Position numbers and translations under genes: made by a program. 32,433 bases of DNA from the NCBI GenBank assembly GCA_018710935.1, contig DVIX01000002.1, positions 1-32,433 on the forward strand. The letters are read 5' to 3'. The DNA comes from Candidatus Avirikenella pullistercoris (GTDB lineage Bacteria; Bacteroidota; Bacteroidia; Bacteroidales; Rikenellaceae). Below the pieces are notes generated by a model. It saw only the letters and a list, made by a program, of their open reading frames with translations, was not told the DNA's origin and made no database searches. Of this stretch, positions 8,945 through 16,335 are shown one piece after another; position 1 is the stretch's first letter; every line of letters begins with the position of its first letter.

Positions 8945-9718
8945 CTACAAAAGGCCGAAATGTATCAAAGCCTTTGCTATTCCGTCCTCATCGACATCCG
9001 AGGTTACATAATCTGCCGACTGTTTTACTTCCTCTGCCGCATTTCCCATAGCAATTCCCAGCCCCGCATATTCCAACATCTGAATATCGTTCCCTCCGTC
9101 TCCGAAAGCGATTATCTCTTTTTCAGAAATACCGAAATAATCCGACATTTTCATAATTCCTACCCGTTTACTACTCCCTTTCGGAACAATATCGGTAAAC
9201 AGAGGATTCCAGCGGGTAGGTTCACAATCCGGTAAAACTTTCATCAACTCTTTTTCCTTATCCTTTCCAAAAAATGCCAATAATTGATAAATCGTTTTTC
9301 CGATAGCCTCATTCGGAGATTTGAACGGAGGTTCCGGAAAATTAAGCAATCGGAAAATTTCGCTTACTGTTTCATCCTTATAATTCATCCACGATTCCCG
9401 TTCTTCCACAAATACACAAGGAATGCGTTCAACCGTTTCCATATAACGTATCAACGATTCGATATTATGCTCGGGAATACTATGTTTATAGATAATCTCA
9501 TCTCCAACCCAACAGATTCCACCATTCAACGTCACATATCCGTCGAACGGATAATCGTCAAGATTGTTCATCGACGATTTATGCCGTCCACTCGAAACGA
9601 ACAACAAAATACCTTTCTCCCTCAATCGATTCAATGCCCTTTTAGTCGATTCCGGCATCCGGTGCGTTTTAAAACTCACTAAAGTACCGTCAATATCGAA
9701 AAATGCCGCTTTAATCAT
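8945..9718 (-). CDS. Cof-type HAD-superfamily phosphatase
   Basis: A 257-residue haloacid dehalogenase hydrolase of the Cof/YbhA type (class IIB cap), which typically dephosphorylates small sugar phosphates or nucleotides. Motif I DIDGTL lies close to the N-terminus with its catalytic Asp pair; motif II is VSSGR; motif IV GDGGNDIQML is near the C-terminus. The ATG at 9718 is preferred to a TTG two codons upstream. The substrate cannot be read from sequence. Confidence 0.85.
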   Translation of the reverse strand: MIKAAFFDIDGTLVSFKTHRMPESTKRALNRLREKGILLFVSSGRHKSSMNNLDDYPFDGYVTLNGGICWVGDEIIYKHSIPEHNIESLIRYMETVERIPCVFVEERESWMNYKDETVSEIFRLLNFPEPPFKSPNEAIGKTIYQLLAFFGKDKEKELMKVLPDCEPTRWNPLFTDIVPKGSSKRVGIMKMSDYFGISEKEIIAFGDGGNDIQMLEYAGLGIAMGNAAEEVKQSADYVTSDVDEDGIAKALIHFGLL

Positions 9719-9820
9719 CCCCAATGTTACAAATCTTTAACCTATTATTTTCCTGTACGATTTTTAACCTCTCCTCCTCGCCTTTTGCCCCACATACAAA
9801 TAAACCTGCATTACAGGCTA

Positions 9821-10396
9821 TCAAATATCTTCCATTATTCCGGTTATCCGTTCACGAGCCTCTATTGCAGCATGATATGAATCTTCATAAATAAAAGTTA
9901 TCCGGCATGAAGGAAATATTTCTACGATTATTCTACCATTCTCCTGCTCCCAACAGGAAGAATAAAAACATTGCCCCATTTTTACAGCCTTTATCTCCTG
10001 CCCTTCCTTATAGGGTTCCGCAAAAAACTCAAATGACTTAGACGGTTCTCCGTATTTTTCCGAATATAAAGATTTATATCGCCGATAATCATTCTCTAAA
10101 AATTTCCAAGCCTCTTCCTGAGGAGCAAGTAGCACTACTTTCCAAACCAATTTACTCGAAGGTGTTGCATAGACAAGCATCTGGCAATCCGATTCGGCAA
10201 AAACACCTTCCATAACGGCAACATCTCTCCTATACCCTATCAACGAAAATCCCTCCGTTTCCATTTGAAGCACGAACTCTTCCAATCCCTTTCCTAAAGA
10301 GATTCCCTGAAACGACATATACTGCCTTGTTTGGGCATGAAGTTCCACCACTGACAACAATCCCCAAAGAAAAAATAAAACAGTTCTTATTCTCAT
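9821..10396 (-). CDS. Small secreted protein of unknown function
   Basis: A 191-residue protein with a clear Sec signal peptide (1-22, ending ELHAQ). The mature part has no motif I recognise. It contains several cysteines and alternating beta/alpha patterns that fit a small periplasmic domain. It sits 74 bp downstream of the diacylglycerol-kinase-like gene on the same strand with no obvious terminator between them, so it may be the tail of the smpB cluster. Confidence 0.65.
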   Translation of the reverse strand: MRIRTVLFFLWGLLSVVELHAQTRQYMSFQGISLGKGLEEFVLQMETEGFSLIGYRRDVAVMEGVFAESDCQMLVYATPSSKLVWKVVLLAPQEEAWKFLENDYRRYKSLYSEKYGEPSKSFEFFAEPYKEGQEIKAVKMGQCFYSSCWEQENGRIIVEIFPSCRITFIYEDSYHAAIEARERITGIMEDI

Positions 10397-10470
10397 ACCC
10401 GTTTACACAAACATCTGTCTATTTCAAACTTTATGCTCCAATCTCCCGGAATGAATTTTTCAATCCGAAC

Positions 10471-11454
10471 TTATTGTTTTTCCTTCTCTGTTTTCCGATG
10501 CCTCCTTCTATGGGAACGTTCTTCCGGTTTTTCTTCTTCCTCGTCTTCCGCCTGTTCTTTAGGCATTATAACCCGAAGCCCGTCTTTTATACAGCTGATA
10601 TGAATAGGAACCGTAGGGCCGCCCTCTCCGTCAATATCTACCGTAAGGCCATCGTCACTGGAAAAAACCAATTCCTTCGATTTAAAATGAACAACACCAC
10701 GCGGATATTCGTTCTCTTTTCCCATAAAGAAATGGAAAGCTGTCTTGAACGTATCGGCTATATTATCCCCTTTGATGATAAGAATATCGAATAACCCGTC
10801 CTGTACATCGGAACAATATGCGAAATTCATATTCCCCGCCGTACGCCCATTAAATACGAATATTAACAACGCATGGTCGTCATACAACAAATCATTGGAA
10901 TCAATCTTGATATGTATCTTCTTAAAGTTGGGAAGTTCCTGAATGCTGCTAATATAGGAAGTTACGTAATAGGCCAGCTTTCCGAACGTATTTTTAAGGG
11001 CAGTAGGCGTTTTTTGCGATATATCGGTAAAGAGCCCCGCACTCAGGACATTTACGAAATAGGTATCGTTTGCCAATCCTATATCTATTCTCTTTTCCTC
11101 CCCCTCTAATATTTCTTCACATGCTTTTTTTATATTGGCAGAATGTCCCAACAGTTTTGCAAAATCATTAGCCGTCCCGGCAGGCAAAACGGCAAGAGGA
11201 ATATCTATGCCACGTTTTTTCATCTCGTTCACAACAAGATTGACGGTACCGTCGCCACCGGCAGCCAGAATATGATGATACCCGATATCGATATTGTCAA
11301 AAGCTTTTTCAACCGTACATTCCTGCGTCAAACGAAACGGTACGATGGTGTATCCATGTGCCTGATAAGATTCGATAATATAATCCAGATTATTCAGTAT
11401 CTTATTCTCTCCGGAGAAAGGATTATATATAAAACGTACATACCGCCGTTCCAT
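10471..11454 (-). CDS. Diacylglycerol/lipid kinase family protein (YegS/DgkB-like)
   Basis: A 327-residue soluble or membrane-associated lipid kinase. The N-terminal DAGK catalytic domain carries the ATP-binding GGDGT loop at 66-70 and the PAGTANDFA motif soon after. A second beta-sandwich domain ends in a DGxxxDIDGE-type segment. It should phosphorylate a lipid alcohol such as diacylglycerol or a sphingoid base. The last 30 residues are unusual: an acidic run (EDEEEE) then a basic run (HRRRHRK). The ATG at 11454 is preferred over a TTG at 11475. It follows apbE by 24 bp, which suggests co-transcription. Confidence 0.85.
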   Translation of the reverse strand: MERRYVRFIYNPFSGENKILNNLDYIIESYQAHGYTIVPFRLTQECTVEKAFDNIDIGYHHILAAGGDGTVNLVVNEMKKRGIDIPLAVLPAGTANDFAKLLGHSANIKKACEEILEGEEKRIDIGLANDTYFVNVLSAGLFTDISQKTPTALKNTFGKLAYYVTSYISSIQELPNFKKIHIKIDSNDLLYDDHALLIFVFNGRTAGNMNFAYCSDVQDGLFDILIIKGDNIADTFKTAFHFFMGKENEYPRGVVHFKSKELVFSSDDGLTVDIDGEGGPTVPIHISCIKDGLRVIMPKEQAEDEEEEKPEERSHRRRHRKTEKEKQ

Positions 11455-11478
11455 ACCATTCTTTTTTGAAATCAACCG

Positions 11479-12504
11479 TTATTCCATAATCTTATTTTGC
11501 AAGTTATCAGAGATATAAACGCCATATTTATCCGGCGTTTCAGAATAGATCAGGTAACCCGCCAAATCGGGGTTCTCTTTCAAGATACGAATACTCTCAT
11601 CCAGCCCGCTCGCCATAAACAGCGTTGCATAAGCATCCGCTTCAGCACAAGTCGGAGCCAACACCGTTGCAGAAAGCAAATTCTGTTTTACACTCAAACC
11701 CGTTTTCGGATTTACGGTATGGTTCACTCTATTTCCTTCCTCATCAATATAAAAACGACGATAATTACCGGAAGTAGCCAACCCTTTATCTTTTAACAAC
11801 AAGATAGTTTGCAGGCTTGCCCCCGGAGAGTTATTGTGATCTATCGGCTTATCGATTCCTACCCGCCATTCTTTCCCGTTATTGGTCCCCCGCGTAGCAA
11901 TTTCTCCTCCTATTTCCACCAAATAATTTTCTATCCCGCGTTTCTCAAAATAATGGCCTACCAAATCGGAACAATATCCTTTCGCTACCGAATTCAAATC
12001 TATCTGAATCCGAGAATCTTGTTTTACCAAACGATTTCCGTCCAACGATATTTTCTCATATCCTACAAACTCCAACAAAGAATCTATATCCGGATGAGCT
12101 GTTTTACCTTCTGCCGCAAACCCATACGCTTCTATTAACGGTTTAACGGTAATATCGTACATCCCATTGCTCTCTTCGCCCAACCGCAATGCCAATTCTA
12201 TACAATCACGAATATTGGTATCGACCGTATCCGTTTCGTTACGGTTAATACGGCTCAATAATGACGTGGAATCGAAAATGGAACACGATTCGACAAAGTC
12301 ATTCAGAATATTATCAATAGCCGACTTCGAAACGGTATCTTTCGCCATATATACGATATGATAAGTAGTTCCCAAAGCGAACCCGTCCATTTCATAATAC
12401 GTCATTTTTCCCTCATCGGCCACGTTCTCTTTACCGGCTGTGTTCCGCCCCCAACATCCTACTAATGTCAAAGCCGCCAATAATAAAATAATCCTTTTTT
12501 TCAT
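11479..12504 (-). CDS. apbE: FAD:protein FMN transferase, lipoprotein
   Basis: A 341-residue ApbE-family flavin transferase. It covalently attaches FMN from FAD to a Thr/Ser of target proteins such as Na+-translocating NQR or RNF subunits in the periplasm. A lipoprotein signal ends in LVGC with Cys17 as lipid anchor. Family motifs are IDLNSVAKGYCSD, HTVNPKTG and the metal-binding AEADAYATLFMA segment. No NQR or RNF gene is in the window. It lies 16 bp after smpB, same strand. Confidence 0.93.
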   Translation of the reverse strand: MKKRIILLLAALTLVGCWGRNTAGKENVADEGKMTYYEMDGFALGTTYHIVYMAKDTVSKSAIDNILNDFVESCSIFDSTSLLSRINRNETDTVDTNIRDCIELALRLGEESNGMYDITVKPLIEAYGFAAEGKTAHPDIDSLLEFVGYEKISLDGNRLVKQDSRIQIDLNSVAKGYCSDLVGHYFEKRGIENYLVEIGGEIATRGTNNGKEWRVGIDKPIDHNNSPGASLQTILLLKDKGLATSGNYRRFYIDEEGNRVNHTVNPKTGLSVKQNLLSATVLAPTCAEADAYATLFMASGLDESIRILKENPDLAGYLIYSETPDKYGVYISDNLQNKIME

Positions 12505-12520
12505 AAGCCTCCCTCTTTTA

Positions 12521-12976
12521 TTATCGTTTCATCGCCCGATCGAGCTCCCTTTTCGCATCTTTCTCCTTGATATATTCACGTTTATCATAGTTCTTACGTC
12601 CTTTGGCAATCCCTATCTGCAACTTCGCCAACCCCTTTTCATTGAGAAAAAGTTTCAAACCTACCACTGTCAATCCTTTATCCTGCAAAGCCCGTTCTAT
12701 CTTATTCAACTCCTTTTTGTTCAGCAATAATTTTCTATCCCGCTTAGGTTGGTGATTATTATAAGTTCCCCAATGGTATTCCGCCACATTCATACCGCGC
12801 ACATACAACTCCCCCTGGTGGAAATAACAATAACAATCCACCAGAGAAGCTTTGCCCAACCGGATAGATTTGATTTCCGTACCGGTCAGCACAATCCCCG
12901 CTACATAAGTATCGATTATTTCATAATCGAAAAAAGCCCGCTTATTCTTTATATTGATATTCTTATAATCTGTCAT
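12521..12976 (-). CDS. smpB: SsrA-binding protein SmpB
   Basis: A 151-residue SmpB, essential partner of tmRNA in ribosome rescue by trans-translation. The conserved N-terminal [10 protein letters not shown], central GTEIKSIR and the C-terminal basic tail ([16 protein letters not shown]) that occupies the empty mRNA channel are all present. Length is normal. It is first in a leftward cluster with apbE and the lipid-kinase gene. The tmRNA gene itself is not in this window. Confidence 0.96.
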   Translation of the reverse strand: MTDYKNINIKNKRAFFDYEIIDTYVAGIVLTGTEIKSIRLGKASLVDCYCYFHQGELYVRGMNVAEYHWGTYNNHQPKRDRKLLLNKKELNKIERALQDKGLTVVGLKLFLNEKGLAKLQIGIAKGRKNYDKREYIKEKDAKRELDRAMKR

Positions 12977-12996
12977 AATTCATTAACATAGTGACA

Positions 12997-13004
12997 CAAA
13001 AGTA
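12997..13004 (-). promoter_or_regulatory. -7 box of smpB cluster
   Basis: On the minus strand TACTTTTG matches TAnnTTTG, about 20 bp before the smpB ATG. No convincing TTG upstream. Confidence 0.4.
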
Positions 13005-13064
13005 ATAAAAAGAGCGATATTTTGAAATAAAAGAAGAAAGGCATGTGGAATGAGCGAAAATTTA

Positions 13065-13072
13065 TATCTTTG
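13065..13072 (+). promoter_or_regulatory. -7 box of DUF2807 lipoprotein gene
   Basis: TATCTTTG fits TAnnTTTG and lies about 92 bp before the ATG at 13164, implying an untranslated leader of roughly 85 nt. No clear upstream box. Confidence 0.4.
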
Positions 13073-13163
13073 TTCGGAGTAAAAAATTCCACCTTTTTAC
13101 GATTTCCATTTCATAATTCGGGAAATACTTTTCCGGCAAAAAGGACAAATACCATTGAAGATT

Positions 13164-14036
13164 ATGAAAAAAACAGCATTCATATTGATTTGCACCCTCT
13201 GCGCAGGGCTCATTCTTACCGGTTGCAAAGATAAAGACAACCGTTCAATGACGATTATCGAAAAAACAGCATTCGCAGGAAGCGACATCCAAGACATCAT
13301 AATAGACGGGCCTTTTACAGTTAAAATTTCTGACGATGCCTCTACCGGCGTACGTTTCAGAGTCAACGAATATCTGGAAGGTAACATTTCCTACCTGCTT
13401 AACGGAACGACATTAAGAATAAAACTGAATGACGGTGCCGTTGTAAAAAATTCAACTTTAGACATACAGATCGGTTGTAACTCCGTCAAAACACTCGATA
13501 TAGAAGGAGGCTGTTCGGCAGAAATGGATAGGGGATTCGATGTTACAGGCGACGCCATTATCTCCGTAGCAGAAGCCTCCAATCTGACTGCCAATGCTTA
13601 CCTTAACTATCAGGGCAGCCTGACGATAACGCTTTCCGGAGCTTCCTCGTTCACTACTAATTCCGATATATCGACCAGTGGAGAACTGGCAATTCTTGTA
13701 AACGGGGCATCCAACGTATCTATCGAAAATCTCGTCGCAGGAGGCCCCTCCTCAATAGTACTCGAAGATGCATCCGAACTGACCGTTGCAGGCATGGTAT
13801 CCAACAGTACCGAACCTTTTAACATAACACTCAAAGAAGCAAGTTCCATCAAAGCTTCCGATTTCCGAGTTCCTTTGCTCAATATAGAAGCAAGCGGAGC
13901 TTCCCATGCCTCTGTCAAAGTAAGCAATAAATTAACGGCGAACCTTACCGGTGCCTCCAAATTGGAATACAAAACGGAAGGCAATGTAAATGTGGACGTG
14001 CATACCAGCGGAGGAAGCAGTGCAACTCAATTATAA
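13164..14036 (+). CDS. Head-GIN/DUF2807 domain lipoprotein
   Basis: A 290-residue surface or periplasmic lipoprotein. The signal ends LTGC, making Cys21 the lipid anchor. The rest is a DUF2807 (putative autotransporter adhesin, head GIN) domain, with repeated Ser/Ala/Gly-rich turns such as SGASSF, NGASNV and EASSIKA, predicted to form a right-handed beta-helix. Proteins of this family are common in Bacteroidetes and their function is not established. The ATG at 13164 gives the proper lipoprotein signal; an earlier TTG is unlikely. It converges on the Rel gene with only 3 bp between stop codons. Confidence 0.85.
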   Translation: MKKTAFILICTLCAGLILTGCKDKDNRSMTIIEKTAFAGSDIQDIIIDGPFTVKISDDASTGVRFRVNEYLEGNISYLLNGTTLRIKLNDGAVVKNSTLDIQIGCNSVKTLDIEGGCSAEMDRGFDVTGDAIISVAEASNLTANAYLNYQGSLTITLSGASSFTTNSDISTSGELAILVNGASNVSIENLVAGGPSSIVLEDASELTVAGMVSNSTEPFNITLKEASSIKASDFRVPLLNIEASGASHASVKVSNKLTANLTGASKLEYKTEGNVNVDVHTSGGSSATQL

Positions 14037-14039
14037 AAA

Positions 14040-16211
14040 TCACACTATTCCGGCCGCGCGATAAACCTTGTGAATTCCTTTTATCCGTAAAAGACGGTAT
14101 ATTACACTATCGAGCATAGGCAAACTGCTTACCTCGACAGTAAGAACACTATTGACACTTCCGTCTTTATACTCCATTTTCATCCCTCGCAAATTAATTT
14201 TCAATTCTTTGAGTACGTCGCGTATATTGTGTTCCAATCCCATGACATCATCGCTTTGGACAACCACCTTCGCACTGAACATTCCGCTTATCCGGTCTTC
14301 GCTCCATGCCGCATTCAATACCCGGTAAGGGAAACGCTCTTTCAGGCGCACTCCGTTAACACAATCGGCACGGTGTATAGTTATCCCTTTCATCACCGTA
14401 ACGAAAGCAAATATCTCATCTCCATAAATAGGATTGCAACACTTTGCTAATTTATATTCTACATCCCTTAACCGTTCATCTATAATCAAACAATCATTTT
14501 TATGCGGACGTTCTTTCTTTTCAGTCTTTCTCTCATTCCGCTCCTCTGTATAAATCTTTAACGGATCATCCCCTGACAAATGGCGCACCAACACCTCCTT
14601 TATATCGCTTACAGGGACTTTCTCTCCGGCTATCAATTCATACACTTCCAACCCGCTCTTGAATTTAAAGTACCTCATCAAAATATTGGTAGCCTCCTCC
14701 AAATTGATACTCAGCTTCCAATTTTTCAATTTACGTTCCAGCTCTTCCCGCCCAAGATTCGCCATTTTCGCCTCTTCTTCCCGAAGGAACGCTTTAATGC
14801 GGCTCCGCGCTTTACTGGTAATAACAAAATTCAGCCAATCGGCTTTCGGCGTTTGCCCTTTAGAGGTAAGTATCTCTACCAAATCACCATTACGCAGTTT
14901 CTCCCGAATAGATACGTTCTTATGGTTTACCCGTCCTCCGATACAAGTACTTCCCAATCCGCTATGGATATCGAATGCAAAATCCAGAACCGTCGCACCT
15001 TCCGGTAATTTACGCAAATCTCCATTGGGAGTAAAAACGAATACTTCCTTACTGCCGGTAGATAAATCGGTTCCGAAATTAAGCGAATCACCCTCTATCT
15101 CGACACTCTCCATCATCTCACGCAACCTGTTCAACCACTCTTCACTGCTCACTTTCCCATCCTCAACCCCTTTATAACGCCAATGCGCAGCAATACCGTG
15201 CTCGGCAATTTCATCCATTCTCCTTGTACGAATCTGCACCTCTACCCACTTTCCTTCATTCGTAACCACTGTGGTATGAAGCGATTCGTATCCATTCGAC
15301 TTAGGAATGGAAATCCAATCGCGCATACGATCCGGATTCGGTTTATAAAAATCAGTAACAATCGAATAAGTTTGCCAACAGAGGCTCTTTTCTACTTCCG
15401 GTTTACAATCGATAATAATCCGGATAGCAAAAACATCATATACCTCCTCGAACGGAATATTCTGCTTATGAATTTTCCTCCAAATAGAATAAATGGCTTT
15501 TGTTCTCCCTTTAATGGTATATTTCACTTTAAGTTTATCCAACTGTTCCCTGATGGGAGCAATAAACTTTCCGATAAAATCCTCACGTTCTCCTGCCGTA
15601 GCCGATAACTTTTCGCTGATATCGGCATACTCTTCCGGTTCCAAATATCTGAGAGACAAATCTTCCAACTCCGATTTTATATTGTAAAGTCCCAATTTAT
15701 GCGCCAACTGAGAATAGACATGCAGGCTCTCCCACGACTTTTTAGACCGTTTATCCACAGGAAAAGCATCCAACGAGCGCATCACCTCCAACCGATCAGC
15801 CAACTTGATCAATATAATACGCGGATCCGTGGAATAAGAAACTATCAACTCTTTAAAATGTTCGATCTGCTCTTTATTCTTTTTTGCCTCAACTCCCGAT
15901 ATATTGGTCATTCCCTGCAATACTTCCGCACACTCTTTCCCGAACAACTTTTGTATTTCATCCACTGACACCCGTCCCAAACGCACGACATCATGAAGCA
16001 GGGAAGATATTACCGATATTTCTCCCATTCTCAACTCCTCTATCACGATAATCGCCACTCCTACCGCATGATAACTGAAAGGAGAACCGTCATAACGAGT
16101 CAGATCCTTGCTCTCCTTAATCGCTATCCGCAAAGCCTCTTTTATACGGTTATAAGCCTTCAGACTGAATTTTTCCTTCGTCAGAGCAATAAATTTCTTA
16201 TATTTTATCAT
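14040..16211 (-). CDS. rel: Long RelA/SpoT homologue, (p)ppGpp synthetase with altered hydrolase site
   Basis: A 723-residue RSH protein that makes (and in many homologues degrades) the stringent-response alarmone (p)ppGpp. An N-terminal HD domain (about 25-190), synthetase (about 215-350, with NGYESLHTTV and EVQIRT including Glu324), TGS domain (about 390-455), helical and conserved-Cys regions, and a C-terminal ACT domain are present. The hydrolase metal ligands H48, H73, D74 and D139 are kept. The catalytic Glu-Asp that normally follows the HD pair (HDVVED) is R77-L78 here, so hydrolysis is probably weak or absent while synthesis looks intact. Bacteroidales often carry a second RSH gene; none is seen here. 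Confidence 0.92.
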   Translation of the reverse strand: MIKYKKFIALTKEKFSLKAYNRIKEALRIAIKESKDLTRYDGSPFSYHAVGVAIIVIEELRMGEISVISSLLHDVVRLGRVSVDEIQKLFGKECAEVLQGMTNISGVEAKKNKEQIEHFKELIVSYSTDPRIILIKLADRLEVMRSLDAFPVDKRSKKSWESLHVYSQLAHKLGLYNIKSELEDLSLRYLEPEEYADISEKLSATAGEREDFIGKFIAPIREQLDKLKVKYTIKGRTKAIYSIWRKIHKQNIPFEEVYDVFAIRIIIDCKPEVEKSLCWQTYSIVTDFYKPNPDRMRDWISIPKSNGYESLHTTVVTNEGKWVEVQIRTRRMDEIAEHGIAAHWRYKGVEDGKVSSEEWLNRLREMMESVEIEGDSLNFGTDLSTGSKEVFVFTPNGDLRKLPEGATVLDFAFDIHSGLGSTCIGGRVNHKNVSIREKLRNGDLVEILTSKGQTPKADWLNFVITSKARSRIKAFLREEEAKMANLGREELERKLKNWKLSINLEEATNILMRYFKFKSGLEVYELIAGEKVPVSDIKEVLVRHLSGDDPLKIYTEERNERKTEKKERPHKNDCLIIDERLRDVEYKLAKCCNPIYGDEIFAFVTVMKGITIHRADCVNGVRLKERFPYRVLNAAWSEDRISGMFSAKVVVQSDDVMGLEHNIRDVLKELKINLRGMKMEYKDGSVNSVLTVEVSSLPMLDSVIYRLLRIKGIHKVYRAAGIV

Positions 16212-16271
16212 TACAACATAGAATTTTAACAGTTAAATATAACAAAAAACATCCAATCCGGGATAATATCA

Positions 16272-16303
16272 TTGCCACATCTGAGAATTTTTCAGTAAAT
16301 TTG
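16272..16303 (+). promoter_or_regulatory. Promoter of first transglutaminase-like gene
   Basis: TTG at 16272-16274 and TAAATTTG at 16296-16303, spacing 21 bp; the ATG follows at 16336. It lies in the 124-bp gap shared with the divergent rel gene. Confidence 0.65.
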
Positions 16304-16335
16304 TAGAATTGTGAATTATCCCAAAATTTTAATAT

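Noticed and set aside
14659-15177. Long + strand frames inside the rel gene
   Set aside because: They are antisense shadows of a well-conserved coding region.
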